Positions 1 through 8,525 of a stretch of DNA of 64,000 nucleotides are shown here, in pieces. The notes below the pieces were generated by a model, which had not been told where the DNA came from, made no database searches, and saw only the letters and a program-made list of their open reading frames with translations. The translations under genes and the position numbers were made by a program. Where the stretch lies: NCBI GenBank assembly GCA_035573675.1, contig DATMAB010000012.1:1-64000 (forward strand), in the 5' to 3' direction. Source of the DNA: Terriglobales bacterium (GTDB lineage Bacteria; Acidobacteriota; Terriglobia; Terriglobales; Acidobacteriaceae). Each line of letters begins with the position of its first letter. The first letter of the stretch is position 1.

Positions 1-180
1 GCGGGCCTCGCTCCGGGCGGACCAGTGCCTCCCCGCCTCTGAGAGCAGCTTCAGCCTAGCCGGAGGGTGTGGAGGAGCGCAGTGACGGGGGTCACGTCAA
101 AATCAGGGCCAGGCGGAACAAGGCAGCTCGTAGGCAGACAACCGCCTCGCTCAAATCGAGCGAATGCGAATACCAAAAAC

Positions 181-267
181 GTCATCCTTCGGCCTGGCCC
201 GACTGCTGTCGTCCGCGCGTCCGCCGTGGCGGACTTGCTCCGCCATCTGTCGGGGCCGAAGGATGAC
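181..267. repeat. Long inverted repeat with nested hairpin
   Basis: Perfect 14-bp arms, GTCATCCTTCGGCC at 181-194 and its complement at 254-267, enclose a second hairpin (GTCCGCC/GGCGGAC). The outer ends read like other elements of the window that carry AGGATGAC or GGGATGAC ends (23608-23662, 24101-24137), so this looks like a REP-like dispersed element. Function unknown. Confidence 0.6.
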
Positions 268-515
268 AAGAAAGGGATCCGTCGCCAGTTACGCCACCCC
301 ATTCCCGCGGCTCTTGGGACAACAAGCGGGTCACTCCCAGCCTAATCTCGAAGATATAATTATTTTCTATCGGGCCTGTTCCACCTTCGCTGCCTCAACT
401 CCTTTCCTTCCAACCGTTTGCGGCCGTCCCGATTCGGGAATCACTTGTCAAGGCCTGTCACTTTAACAATTCCACGCATTTCATTGTAAACATGGACAAT
501 AAAGTAACTTTAAGT

Positions 516-543
516 TTGACGCTTTGGTCCCCTCCAATATGCT
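516..543 (+). promoter_or_regulatory. Candidate sigma-70 promoter
   Basis: TTGACG at 516-521 and TATGCT at 538-543 are separated by 16 bases. It could drive transcription toward the PD-(D/E)XK gene at 775, but a hairpin with a T-run follows within about 50 bases, so a short RNA or attenuated leader is also possible. Confidence 0.35.
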
Positions 544-572
544 ATCCTGAACTTAGATAGTGAGGAAAGGAC

Positions 573-596
573 GCGCGGGCCTCTCGCCGCGCTTTT
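573..596 (+). terminator. Weak terminator-like hairpin
   Basis: GCGCGG (573-578) pairs with CCGCGC (587-592) around an 8-base loop and is followed by TTTT (593-596). The T-run is short, so the call is weak. It lies just downstream of the candidate promoter at 516-543. Confidence 0.3.
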
Positions 597-671
597 CTGC
601 TGGTTAACCTGTTCCGCCGCCCTTGCGCTCCTACGTGAGACCTCAGTGTCCTTTGTGGTGGGGCGTTCCAC

Positions 672-706
672 TGATTCAATGACTCATTGACCTACTGATT
701 CAATTC
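672..706. repeat. Degenerate short-unit array (about 8 bases)
   Basis: Units related to TCAATGAC / TCATTGAC follow each other just upstream of the PD-(D/E)XK gene. The pattern resembles the other intergenic low-complexity arrays in this window, with a period near 8 instead of 7. Confidence 0.4.
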
Positions 707-774
707 ACTTCCTTCCTCCTCCCGCCTGACACCTGCTCTTCGCAGAACCAGAAACCTGAAACGAGAAACCAATC

Positions 775-1182
775 ATGTCCCTTCGCCTTCCCCCCAAGCT
801 CCAGGGCGAGGCCGCCGAAAGTGTGTTCCTCGCCCGCGCCGTCTCTCTCGGCCTTACCGTCTGCAAGCCCTGGGGCGACAGCGCCAAGTACGACTTCGTC
901 GTCGACAACGGCTGCCGCCTCTTCCGTACCCAGGTCAAGTCCGTCTCCCAGCTCGACGGCGACAGCTACCGCATCACTTCCGGCAGCGGCAACCGCGCCA
1001 AGACTCCGTACACCGGCGCCCAGATCGACCTCCTCGCCGCCTACGTCCAGCCCTTCGACACCTGGTACCTGATTCCCGTCGAAGCCTTCACGCCCGCGAC
1101 GACCATCCGCCTCTGCCCCCACCGCACCAGCCGCCGCAAATTCGAACGCTTCCGCGAGGCTTGGATGTTGCTGCAGGGGTAG
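775..1182 (+). CDS. PD-(D/E)XK endonuclease-like protein (PDDEXK_5 type)
   Basis: Small cytoplasmic protein of 135 residues resembling the PDDEXK_5 group of nuclease-fold proteins, first noticed as group I intron homing endonucleases. An N-terminal helix carries E12 and E15. The core shows D40 (in KYDFVV) and Q53-x-K55 (in TQVKS), in the order expected for a PD-(D/E)XK active site with Q in place of the second acidic residue. No intron, methylase or specificity subunit is adjacent, so the DNA target is unknown. It precedes the AbiV-like gene by 82 bases on the same strand. Nuclease activity is inferred from the fold motif only. Confidence 0.65.
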   Translation: MSLRLPPKLQGEAAESVFLARAVSLGLTVCKPWGDSAKYDFVVDNGCRLFRTQVKSVSQLDGDSYRITSGSGNRAKTPYTGAQIDLLAAYVQPFDTWYLIPVEAFTPATTIRLCPHRTSRRKFERFREAWMLLQG

Positions 1183-1264
1183 GATCGTGCGGAGCAGCCT
1201 GCACACAAACTCGGCAACGGCACTTCTTGCCCTGTTTCGTAAAATCTAGAAAGGACCTAATTCT

Positions 1265-1843
1265 ATGGTCGCCACTTCTTATCTGGCCGAAGGCATAGTT
1301 CGCTTTCTCGAAGCCGCTCATCAGTCTCTCTCGGATGCGATTCTTCTTTATCGCCACAAGAAATATGCAAGTAGCTGCATTCTGGGCGTGATTGCTGCCG
1401 AACACATAGGACAGGCCATTGGACTACGGCATTTACGTTTGTCACCCAGCCTTCCCGAATGTGCCGAGCTTAAACGCAGGCCAAAACATGAGGAACGATT
1501 GCGTCGTGCGTTGACTATCATCGAGCACCAACTGCCACAATCGACCAGCCTAGACGACATAGATGCTCTCCTGAGAGCGGCCGAGACATACAAGGGCCGT
1601 ACACCGAGAAGATTCCACGAATTGAGAACAAGGGCTCAATATGTCGAGCCGTCGGACGACTGCAGTAGTTGGAGCACGCCGACGAGTATTGGGCCCCAAG
1701 ACGTCTATCACCTTCTACTCAACGTTGGAAACAACTACCGCAATCTGCTGCTCGGACTCTTGCAAGACTCCGAGGTCGAAGCCGAGGTCGTTCGATTGGA
1801 CCTCCGGCAGACCCTTGAAGCTACAAGCGACATCTGGCCTTGA
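1265..1843 (+). CDS. AbiV-like HEPN protein (putative abortive infection)
   Basis: A 192-residue, mostly helical protein. Residues 15-55 (helix, then ILLYRHKKYASS, then AAEHIGQA) match the first helices of AbiV/HEPN proteins, where a small-xx-A-xx-A/E-E-x-xK pattern is typical. Residues about 120-140 (ELRTRAQYVEPSDD) fit the conserved 'R..YV(D/E)' segment of the same family. AbiV from Lactococcus blocks phage development, but no anti-phage role is shown here. An AAAGGA stretch lies about 11 bases before the ATG. The gene is visibly more AT-rich and uses different codons from the housekeeping genes to its right, suggesting acquisition. A plain HEPN-domain protein is the alternative. Confidence 0.6.
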   Translation: MVATSYLAEGIVRFLEAAHQSLSDAILLYRHKKYASSCILGVIAAEHIGQAIGLRHLRLSPSLPECAELKRRPKHEERLRRALTIIEHQLPQSTSLDDIDALLRAAETYKGRTPRRFHELRTRAQYVEPSDDCSSWSTPTSIGPQDVYHLLLNVGNNYRNLLLGLLQDSEVEAEVVRLDLRQTLEATSDIWP

Positions 1844-1860
1844 ATCCAGTGCGTCCGCCT

Positions 1861-1895
1861 ATTGCTTATCGCTTATCGCTTATTGCCTATCGCTG
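1861..1895. repeat. Heptameric repeat array
   Basis: Five consecutive 7-base units related to ATCGCTT / ATTGCCT lie between the AbiV-like gene and gapA. Two ATGACCAG units follow at about 1937-1952. One of many intergenic arrays with period 7 in this window. Confidence 0.7.
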
Positions 1896-2035
1896 GTGAA
1901 AACAGCCTCAGGCCCAGTTCTTGCGCTAGCGATGACGACATGACCAGATGACCAGATCGCCGCCCCGGTGTTAGCATTTCCCTTCCTCATTCCAGCCCCG
2001 CGCGCGTGTCGCACGGCGCACCTCCCGGAGGACAT

Positions 2036-3046
2036 ATGGCAATCAAAGTCGGCATCAACGGATTCGGCCGCATCGGGCGCAACATTTTCCGCACCGCCAT
2101 CGGCGACAAAGACCTGGAGTTCGTGGCCGTCAACGACCTCACCGACCCCAGGACGCTGGCCCACCTGCTGAAGTACGACTCCATCCTGGGCAATCTGCCC
2201 AACGACGTGAAGGCGGGGCAGGACTGCGTGGTGGTGGATGGCCGCAGCACGCGCGTGTTCGCCGAGAAAGACCCGGCCAAGGTGCCGTGGGAGCAGGTCG
2301 GGGCGCAGATCGTGGTCGAATCCACGGGGCGCTTCACCAACGCCGATGACGCCAAAAAGCACCTGCGCGGCCCGGTGAAGAAGGTCATCATCTCGGCGCC
2401 CGCCAAGAACGAAGACATCACCGTAGTGCTGGGCGTGAACGAGACCGCCTACGATCCGGCCAGGCACCACATCATCTCCAACGCTTCCTGCACCACGAAT
2501 TGCCTGGCGCCCATCGCCAAGGTGGTGCACGACAACTTCACCATCGTCAGCGGGACCATGACCACCATCCACTCCTACACCAACGACCAGGTGATTCTCG
2601 ACTTCCCGCACAAAGACCTGCGGCGGGCGCGGGCGGCGGCGCTCTCCATGATCCCGACTTCGACCGGCGCGGCCAAGGCGCTGCACCTGGTGATTCCCGC
2701 GCTCAAAGGGAAACTCGACGGCTTCGCCATGCGCGTGCCGACGCCCAACGTGAGCGTCGTCGACCTGGTGGCGTTCGTCGAGAAGAAGACCACCGCGGAA
2801 GAAGTGAACGCGGCGATGAAGAAAGCGTCCGAGGCCGGGCCGCTCAAGGGCTACCTGGGCTACGAGGAGGCCGAACTGGTCTCCATGGACTACCGCGGCG
2901 ACGAGCGCTCCTCCATCGTGGACGCCGCCATGACCCGCGTGGTCGCCGGCAACTGCGTCAAGGTCATCTCCTGGTACGACAACGAGTGGGGCTATTCGTG
3001 CCGGGTGAGAGACCTCATTCACTACTTGGCGGGAAAGGGATTGTAA
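2036..3046 (+). CDS. gapA: Type I glyceraldehyde-3-phosphate dehydrogenase
   Basis: Converts glyceraldehyde-3-phosphate, NAD+ and phosphate to 1,3-bisphosphoglycerate in glycolysis (cytoplasm). The 336-residue length is normal. The Rossmann motif INGFGRIGR is at residues 7-15, and N33-D34 after the second strand suggests NAD preference. The catalytic cysteine is C152 in SNASCTTNC. The C-terminal WYDNEWGYS is canonical. The ATG at 2036 was chosen because CGGAGG sits just upstream and translation begins MAIKVGING; an in-frame ATG at 2006 would add ten unlikely residues. It heads a cluster with pgk and tpiA, interrupted by a four-helix-bundle gene. Confidence 0.97.
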   Translation: MAIKVGINGFGRIGRNIFRTAIGDKDLEFVAVNDLTDPRTLAHLLKYDSILGNLPNDVKAGQDCVVVDGRSTRVFAEKDPAKVPWEQVGAQIVVESTGRFTNADDAKKHLRGPVKKVIISAPAKNEDITVVLGVNETAYDPARHHIISNASCTTNCLAPIAKVVHDNFTIVSGTMTTIHSYTNDQVILDFPHKDLRRARAAALSMIPTSTGAAKALHLVIPALKGKLDGFAMRVPTPNVSVVDLVAFVEKKTTAEEVNAAMKKASEAGPLKGYLGYEEAELVSMDYRGDERSSIVDAAMTRVVAGNCVKVISWYDNEWGYSCRVRDLIHYLAGKGL

Positions 3047-3049
3047 AGA

Positions 3050-3085
3050 AGCAATCAGCAATCAGCAGTCAGCATTCAGTCAATG
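3050..3085. repeat. Heptameric repeat array
   Basis: AGCAATC, AGCAATC, AGCAGTC, AGCATTC, AGTCAAT follow directly after the gapA stop codon. The array borders the inserted four-helix-bundle gene on its left. Confidence 0.8.
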
Positions 3086-3101
3086 CGTCTACGAGGTCAA
3101 C

Positions 3102-3461
3102 GTGAAGGACTTTCATGACCTGAAGGTCTGGGAGAAGTCGCATGCGTTTGCCCTTGAAGCCTACTCACTCACAGCAGCATTTCCCGTCGACGAACGCTTC
3201 GGTTTGACCGCGCAGATCCGCCGCGCTGCCTCGTCCATACCTGCGAACATTGCCGAAGGCTGCGGGCGAAGTGGAAACGGTGAGTTCTCACGGTTCCTCT
3301 ATATAGCCATGGGCTCCGCGTGCGAGTTGGAATATCATCTGCTGCTTGCAAGGGACCTGAAACTCATCGACCCGGAAGAATACAAGCGAGGTGTGGCTCG
3401 AGTTCTTGAAGTCAAGCGCATGCTCGCTGCCTTGATCTCTAAAGTGAACTCTGAGCGATAG
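3102..3461 (+). CDS. Four-helix-bundle protein (23S rRNA IVP / bAvd-like)
   Basis: A 119-residue helical protein of the family first found in intervening sequences of 23S rRNA genes and related to the Avd protein of diversity-generating retroelements. The family signature is clear: FHDLKVWEKSHAF at the N-terminus, FGLTAQIRRAASSIPANIAEG in the middle (R, S, P, N, E conserved), and a Y-x-x-L-region helix. The start is GTG at 3102 with GAGG six bases before it. It sits alone between gapA and pgk, flanked by heptameric arrays on both sides, with no rRNA or reverse transcriptase nearby. Its biochemical role when free-standing is not known. Confidence 0.85.
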   Translation: MKDFHDLKVWEKSHAFALEAYSLTAAFPVDERFGLTAQIRRAASSIPANIAEGCGRSGNGEFSRFLYIAMGSACELEYHLLLARDLKLIDPEEYKRGVARVLEVKRMLAALISKVNSER

Positions 3462-3480
3462 TTGCGCTGTGCATGGGTGC

Positions 3481-3549
3481 ACTGCTGAGTGCTGACCGCT
3501 GAATGCTTCGGTTTGGCTGAATGCTGATTGCTGAATGCTGAGTGCTAAC
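3481..3549. repeat. Heptameric repeat array
   Basis: Units such as ACTGCTG, AGTGCTG, ACCGCTG, AATGCTG and ATTGCTG repeat with period 7 up to a few bases before the pgk start. They are the complement of the AGCATTC-type units left of the four-helix gene, so that gene is bracketed by oppositely oriented arrays. Confidence 0.8.
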
Positions 3550-3557
3550 AGATAGAG

Positions 3558-4766
3558 ATGCCCAAACTTTCAATCAGAGACTTACCGCTGCAAGGCAAGA
3601 GAGTTTTTACCCGCGTCGACTTCAACGTCCCGCTCTCCGACGACGGCAAGGTCGCCGATGACACCCGCATCCGCGAGACCCTGCCCACCATTGACTATGC
3701 GCTGCGCCATGGGGCGCGGCTGGTGCTGGCTTCGCACCTCGGCCGTCCCAAGGGCAAGCCCAACCCAAAGATGAGCCTGAAGCCGGCGGCTGAGCGTCTG
3801 GCCGAGCTCGACCAGGAGCAGATGTACGCCGCGCACGTGGGTTTTGCGCCGGATTGTGTGGGCGCGGACGTCGAGGCCCTGGTTGCGAAGCTCAAGCCCG
3901 GTGAAGCGCTGGTACTCGAGAACCTGCGCTTCCATCCCGAAGAAGAAGCGAACGACGAGAATTTTTCGCGCGCGCTGGCCCGCCTGGCGGATTTCTATGT
4001 CAACGACGCCTTCGGCACCGCGCATCGCGCGCACGCTTCGACGGTCGGCATCACGAAGTTCGTCGAGAAATCCGCGGCCGGATTCCTGATGGAAAAAGAG
4101 CTGCAATACCTGGGCCGGGCGCTGGAGAGTCCCGAGCATCCGTTCGTCGCCATCCTGGGCGGCGCCAAGGTGTCGGACAAGATCGAGGTCATCCGCAACC
4201 TCATCCCCAAGGTGGACGCGCTGCTCATCGGCGGCGGCATGGCCTATACCTTCCTGAAAGCCTCGGGAATCAAGGTCGGCAAGTCGCTGGTCGAGGAAGA
4301 CAAGCTGGTGCTGGCGCGCAACCTCCTGGCGGAAGCTAACGAGCAGGGCGTGAAGTTCATGCTGCCCGTCGATCACGTCATCGCGGAAAAGATTGACGCA
4401 GCGGCGACGACCTCGGTGGTAGGCGAGAGTGGCATTCCCGACGAAAAGATGGGCCTCGATATCGGGCCGGAAACCGTGAGCGCGTTCGTGGCCGAGATCG
4501 CCAAGGCCAAGACCATAGTGTGGAACGGACCCATGGGCGTGTTCGAGGTCGCACCCTTCGCCGCCGGCACCATGGCCGTGGCCCAGGCCGTGGCCGCCAA
4601 CCGCGGCGCAGTTTCCATCGTGGGCGGCGGAGACTCGGTGGCCGCGGTCAAGGCCGCCGGCGTCGCCAACCACATTACGCATATCTCTACCGGCGGCGGC
4701 GCGTCGCTCGAGTTCCTGGAGGGCAAGAAACTGCCCGGCGTAGAGGCGCTGACGGACAAGAAATAA
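3558..4766 (+). CDS. pgk: Phosphoglycerate kinase
   Basis: Transfers the acyl phosphate of 1,3-bisphosphoglycerate to ADP, giving ATP and 3-phosphoglycerate. The length of 402 residues is standard. Visible signatures are RVDFNVPL near residue 20 (substrate binding), SHLGRPKG near 60, GGAKVSDKI near 200 (hinge region), WNGPMGVFE near 320 and GGGDSVAA near 355 (nucleotide binding). It lies between gapA and tpiA, separated from both by heptameric arrays, which gives gaps of about 100 bases. Whether the three are cotranscribed is not obvious; the spacers contain no terminator that I can see. Confidence 0.97.
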   Translation: MPKLSIRDLPLQGKRVFTRVDFNVPLSDDGKVADDTRIRETLPTIDYALRHGARLVLASHLGRPKGKPNPKMSLKPAAERLAELDQEQMYAAHVGFAPDCVGADVEALVAKLKPGEALVLENLRFHPEEEANDENFSRALARLADFYVNDAFGTAHRAHASTVGITKFVEKSAAGFLMEKELQYLGRALESPEHPFVAILGGAKVSDKIEVIRNLIPKVDALLIGGGMAYTFLKASGIKVGKSLVEEDKLVLARNLLAEANEQGVKFMLPVDHVIAEKIDAAATTSVVGESGIPDEKMGLDIGPETVSAFVAEIAKAKTIVWNGPMGVFEVAPFAAGTMAVAQAVAANRGAVSIVGGGDSVAAVKAAGVANHITHISTGGGASLEFLEGKKLPGVEALTDKK

Positions 4767-4767
4767 G

Positions 4768-4885
4768 GCTCTAGGCTTTTGGCTTTTGGCTTTTGGCTTT
4801 TGGGTGTGGGCTTCTCGCTTACTGCTTACTGCTTATTGCTTATCGCTTGTTACTGAATGCTGATTGCTGACTGCTGAGTGCTGCC
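4768..4885. repeat. Long heptameric repeat array
   Basis: The whole pgk-tpiA spacer is made of 7-base units. GCTTTTG repeats first, then GCTTACT, GCTTATT and GCTTATC, then GCTGATT, GCTGACT and GCTGAGT. The gradual change of unit sequence along a fixed period is striking and is the best example in the window. Confidence 0.85.
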
Positions 4886-4889
4886 CCTT

Positions 4890-5639
4890 ATGCGAACCAA
4901 ACTGATTGCTGCCAACTGGAAAATGTACAAGACCCCGGCCGAGGCCCAGGCCTTCGTGCGCGACTTTTTGCCGCTCATCGCCGGGCACACCCGGGACGAG
5001 ATCACGCTGTGCGCGCCCTTCGTCTGCCTGCCGGCCCTGGTCGAAGCCGTGCGCGGAAGTACGTTGGGCGTGGGCGCCCAGGACATGTTCTGGGAAAAAG
5101 AGGGCGCCTACACCGGCGAGATTTCAGCCGGGATGCTCACCGCCGTCGGCTGCACCCACGTCATCCTGGGACACTCCGAACGCCGGCAGTACTTCGGCGA
5201 GACCGACGACAGCGTGAACAAGAAACTGGAGCGCGCGCTGGAGGCCGGCCTGATCCCTATCGTCTGCGTCGGCGAGGTGACCGAAGAGCGCGAAGCCGGG
5301 CTGACCGAGGACGTCCTGCGGCGACAGTGTTCGCGCGCCTTCCGCGGCATCTCCGCGAAAAAAGCCGCGAAGCTGGTGATTGCTTACGAGCCGGTGTGGG
5401 CCATCGGGACGGGCAAGACGGCCACTCCGCAACTGGCCTCCGACGCCCACGGCGTCATCCGTCACGAGGCCGCGAAATCCTTCGGCCAAACCTTCGCCGA
5501 CGGGTTGCGCATCCTCTACGGTGGCAGCGTCAAGCCCGACAACGCCTCTGCCCTGATGGCGGAGCCGGAGATCGACGGCGCACTGGTCGGCGGCGCCTCC
5601 CTCGACCCCAGGTCCTTCGCTGCCATTGTGAAGTATTAG
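4890..5639 (+). CDS. tpiA: Triose-phosphate isomerase
   Basis: Interconverts dihydroxyacetone phosphate and glyceraldehyde-3-phosphate (TIM barrel, cytoplasm). Translation from the ATG at 4890 gives MRTKLIAANWKMYK with the substrate lysine in NWKM, and 249 residues, the usual size. HSERR contains the catalytic histidine. YEPVWAIGTGK contains the catalytic glutamate and starts loop 6. GGSVKPDN and GALVGGASL form the phosphate-binding end. A GTG four codons upstream lies inside the heptameric array and is less likely. Third gene of the glycolytic cluster. Confidence 0.96.
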   Translation: MRTKLIAANWKMYKTPAEAQAFVRDFLPLIAGHTRDEITLCAPFVCLPALVEAVRGSTLGVGAQDMFWEKEGAYTGEISAGMLTAVGCTHVILGHSERRQYFGETDDSVNKKLERALEAGLIPIVCVGEVTEEREAGLTEDVLRRQCSRAFRGISAKKAAKLVIAYEPVWAIGTGKTATPQLASDAHGVIRHEAAKSFGQTFADGLRILYGGSVKPDNASALMAEPEIDGALVGGASLDPRSFAAIVKY

Positions 5640-5666
5640 CGCGGCCGGCCCGCCGCAGCGCTTTGC

Positions 5667-5672
5667 TATAAT
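5667..5672 (+). promoter_or_regulatory. Extended -10 promoter for tRNA-Leu/secG
   Basis: TATAAT preceded by TGC, forming TGCTATAAT, an extended -10 element. It lies about 65 bases before the tRNA. No good -35 is visible. Confidence 0.5.
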
Positions 5673-5740
5673 CTCGATGGGAGTGAGTTCTCCCTCTTCC
5701 CTCCTCGTGCGTCGCTGAGGCGCGTCCGGTGTGGCACCGT

Positions 5741-5825
5741 GCGGAAGTGGTGGAATTGGCAGACACACCATCTTGAGGGGGTGGCGCCGAAAGGCATGCG
5801 GGTTCAAATCCCGCCTTCCGCACCA
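5741..5825 (+). tRNA. tRNA-Leu (anticodon GAG)
   Basis: An 85-base cloverleaf. The 7-bp acceptor stem GCGGAAG (5741-5747) pairs with CTTCCGC (5815-5821), followed by discriminator A and an encoded CCA (5823-5825). The anticodon stem CCATC/GGTGG encloses TTGAGGG, giving anticodon GAG at 5775-5777. A long variable arm (class II) and GGTTCAAATCC T-arm confirm a leucine tRNA. It lies between tpiA and secG, a tRNA-Leu/secG arrangement also seen in other bacteria. Confidence 0.95.
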
Positions 5826-5900
5826 TGGTGAAGAGCGAGGAATGCCCGAAGATGACTTATGGTGAAGAGTGAAGAATACTAAGGAGAAGGCCGCGAAGAC

Positions 5901-6254
5901 ATGATCCTTGCGTTGACCATCGTGCACGTGCTGGTTTGCCTGTTCCTGATCGTGGTGGTGCTGCTGCAGCATGGGAAGAGTGCGGACATCGCGGCGGCCT
6001 TCGGGGGCATGGGGAGCCAGACGGCGTTCGGGCCGCGAGGGACGGCTACGCTGCTCTCCAAGGCGACGACGGTGGCGGCCATCGTGTTCCTGCTGACTTC
6101 GATCACCCTGACCATGCTGTACACGCGGCAGAGGCCAGGCAGCGGTTCGGTGCTGGAGGGCGAAAAGCCGGCCGCGACAGAGACGCAACCCGCTCCGCCT
6201 GCCCAGCAGCCCGCGCAGCAGCCGGCCCAGCCACCGGCGACGCCGCAACAGTAA
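5901..6254 (+). CDS. secG: Preprotein translocase subunit SecG
   Basis: Small inner-membrane partner of SecYE. It has two hydrophobic segments (residues about 2-21 and 52-72) separated by the conserved loop GKSADIAAAFGGMGSQTAFG, which fits the SecG signature. The 117-residue protein ends in about 35 residues rich in Pro, Gln and Ala, a low-complexity cytoplasmic or periplasmic tail not needed for the core fold. AGGAGAAGG lies upstream of the ATG. It directly follows tRNA-Leu and is probably cotranscribed with it. Confidence 0.93.
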   Translation: MILALTIVHVLVCLFLIVVVLLQHGKSADIAAAFGGMGSQTAFGPRGTATLLSKATTVAAIVFLLTSITLTMLYTRQRPGSGSVLEGEKPAATETQPAPPAQQPAQQPAQPPATPQQ

Positions 6255-6255
6255 G

Positions 6256-6285
6256 CATTTCAGCCGTCAGCACTCAGCAGCCGCC
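6256..6285. repeat. Short heptameric array
   Basis: TCAGCCG, TCAGCAC, TCAGCAG units with period 7 directly after secG. The remaining bases up to 6424 show no gene. Confidence 0.5.
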
Positions 6286-6424
6286 AATCTTCCGTGGTCA
6301 GCCAGAAAGGCGCGCTGCGGAAGGTGGCGCGGCCGACTTCCCACCGGGCTCCACAGCGAATGCTGTGGAGCCCGGTGCGTTTGCGTGGGCCTCGAGACGT
6401 CTGTTGAGGCCGACGGATACAACG

Positions 6425-8275
6425 TCAGCGCTGGCGGATGAAGTAGATATCCCGGGTCAGGGTAGCCGCGTCAGTCCAGAGGACATACCGCGTCCACACC
6501 ACTCCGAGCTTGCCGTCAGGGAAGAAGTAGCTGCCCAGGTAATCGCCGGGCGCTTCGGTGCGATCGGCTGGCGATACCGGATGGTCGGGATCCAGGGATA
6601 CGAAGCTCTTGGCATCGAACTTCCCGCCTGCATTCCAGGTGCCGCCGGCAACGCTCCAGGCGAAGGTGTTGTCTGGGCGGAAGTAGACGGCAAGTCCGAG
6701 CTTCTTGCCGTCGGGCGACACAGCCAGCCAGGCGTATTGGTAGCGGCCACGGACGGGCGTGATCTCCTGGCGGGTCCAGGTCTTCCCCTGGTCGGTTGAG
6801 CGGAAGAGGAAGAGACGGTTGGTGTTGGGGATGGCGGAGTCCAGAAGCGGGTTGGCAGGGGGCATTACGTCATCCGAATCCAGGTAAAGGACCCACACCG
6901 TGCCGTCCGGGGCTACCTGGATAGAGGGGTAGCTCTGCGTGTCGTCGCCATCGTTGTAGGCGCCCATGACGTAGCGCTGCCAGTTCTGGCCGTCGTCGGT
7001 GCTGACGTAGGAATACAGGAGTCCGGCGTCGTTGGTACATGCCGCGTAGACCAGCTTGGAATTCGGCCTGTGGTCGGCGGCGGGCCGGCACCAGCCGGAG
7101 TCGGGCAGGATCTTCCCTTCGATATCCCAAGTGATTCCACCGTCGTATGAGGCATGGACTCTGTACCGACCACCATCAATGGCCTTGGTAGCATCGTTGG
7201 AGAAGTAGAAGACATGGCCGTTGCCGTGCGCAGTGATCCACGGACGATCGTCGGCTTCCGGCGAAGGAAGGATGGGCCGAGTAAAGTCGAAGAACACCTG
7301 TCCCAGGCCGTTGGTGGTCCAGCGAGTGATGGTGATGTCGGCCAGGTAGGTATCCACGAAATAGACGTGGCCGGCGTCGTCATAGGCGAGGTCGCCCTCG
7401 TCACCGGGCTGCTGATCTTCGAGGCTGAGCGGAGTGAGCCCAGGCGCGTTGCCCCAAGTCTGGCCGTTGTCCAGGGACAACCACATCCAGGACATGCTGC
7501 GGAGGCCGTCCGGAGAGTTCGGGTCCGGGGAGATGACCAGCTCGATATTCTCTTTGTGGGCAGTCGCGAAGGCATTGCCATACTTGTCGACCAACAGAGT
7601 GGGTTCATAGCCATGGCCGTTCTCGGGGGTGACCCGGACGGGAGCGCCCCACTTCTTGCCGGGTCCGGGCAGAAAGACCGGAGGAGGCGTGCCGCCCGTC
7701 GTAGTCGTGACTTGGAGGCTGGCGCCGTAGCCCTGCGGCAGGACGTTGGCGAAACCGCAGACGAGGACGCGATAGTCGCCGGCGGGGAGGTTGCTGACGG
7801 TCACCGTCTCCTGCGGATCGCCGCCGTCGCTGGAGCCAATATCTCCATCAGGACCGACCACGGTCAAGATGAGATCGTTGGTTGCGGTGTCGCCTGAGCT
7901 GGGATTCCATGTGATCTTGAACGTGAACACAGCGTTGATGGACTCGTAAGTACCGGGCAGGACGTTTACCGTGACGACATGCTGGTCGACGGGTGAAGAG
8001 GAAACCGGCGAACAGGTACTGGCGGGGTTCGCGCCCGGCAATACCTCGCCTGTCCAAGCATCGGTGACCGTCGAACCGGCGGTCGTGGGAACGGTGACGG
8101 TACTGGCCGGCGGGGTGGACGCTGAGGCCGGCACGATAAGCGCAAATGCGGCCACGAGGGTCAGGGCAGGAAGACAGCGTGTGGACGTGATGGGGCGCCG
8201 CCTCAGGAGCGGGTGCTGCGTGCGGCCCCAATACAACTTTCCGGCGTAGGTGTGAAATCCCAATAGGGAGGACAT
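6425..8275 (-). CDS. Exported Asp-box (BNR) beta-propeller protein, sialidase-like
   Basis: A 616-residue exported protein. Residues 35-53 form a hydrophobic signal segment ending in AxA after an Arg-rich stretch. Residues about 100-190 look like a beta-sandwich of the pre-peptidase C-terminal type. Four Asp-box motifs (S-x-D-x-G-x-T-W) follow at 267-274, 376-383, 425-432 and 493-500, marking a beta-propeller as in exo-sialidases and photosystem assembly-type proteins. The sialidase arginine triad and tyrosine/glutamate pair cannot be established by eye, so hydrolase activity is unproven. It may bind or process surface glycans. It is transcribed away from the TetR gene; about 295 bases separate the two. 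Confidence 0.75.
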   Translation of the reverse strand: MSSLLGFHTYAGKLYWGRTQHPLLRRRPITSTRCLPALTLVAAFALIVPASASTPPASTVTVPTTAGSTVTDAWTGEVLPGANPASTCSPVSSSPVDQHVVTVNVLPGTYESINAVFTFKITWNPSSGDTATNDLILTVVGPDGDIGSSDGGDPQETVTVSNLPAGDYRVLVCGFANVLPQGYGASLQVTTTTGGTPPPVFLPGPGKKWGAPVRVTPENGHGYEPTLLVDKYGNAFATAHKENIELVISPDPNSPDGLRSMSWMWLSLDNGQTWGNAPGLTPLSLEDQQPGDEGDLAYDDAGHVYFVDTYLADITITRWTTNGLGQVFFDFTRPILPSPEADDRPWITAHGNGHVFYFSNDATKAIDGGRYRVHASYDGGITWDIEGKILPDSGWCRPAADHRPNSKLVYAACTNDAGLLYSYVSTDDGQNWQRYVMGAYNDGDDTQSYPSIQVAPDGTVWVLYLDSDDVMPPANPLLDSAIPNTNRLFLFRSTDQGKTWTRQEITPVRGRYQYAWLAVSPDGKKLGLAVYFRPDNTFAWSVAGGTWNAGGKFDAKSFVSLDPDHPVSPADRTEAPGDYLGSYFFPDGKLGVVWTRYVLWTDAATLTRDIYFIRQR

Positions 8276-8525
8276 AGCGTTGGCTCCACATGTGTGAGAT
8301 GAATGGTGGTGCTACTACTATGCTTTTTGGTTGCCGACAGGGCATAAATGGTTGTGTGGTAACTATGGGTCCGGATAGCAGGACAGGCCGAAACCGTAAC
8401 CTTATTGCTATGAATGCCTTAGCTTCGCCAAAGGAGCTTCCGGCTGAGGTTGCGACGGCGCGGGGAGCACCAGGAAACAGTGCACAACCCGGGGAGAGCA
8501 TTGCTCCGGCGGGACTCGCGGGTTA

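Larger units (their letters stand above)
1..774. other. Gene-poor left end, no supported CDS
   Basis: I see no convincing gene here. Short open frames exist on both strands, but they overlap each other, lack ribosome binding sites and resemble no known family. The stretch holds a long inverted repeat (181-267), a candidate promoter (516-543), a weak hairpin plus T-run (573-596) and a short array of about 8-base units (672-706). An upstream gene may end left of the window. Confidence 0.6.

Noticed and set aside
67-466. Overlapping short frames at the left edge
   Set aside because: They contradict each other, cross a 14-bp inverted repeat, and lack ribosome binding sites.
1880-3061. A 393-codon open frame on the minus strand opposite gapA
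   Set aside because: It is a shadow of gapA, whose product is unmistakable; the antisense translation is His/Arg/Gly-rich and resembles nothing.
4768-4885. Heptameric arrays considered as a CRISPR
   Set aside because: Units are 7 bases, contiguous and drifting, without spacers; no cas genes occur.
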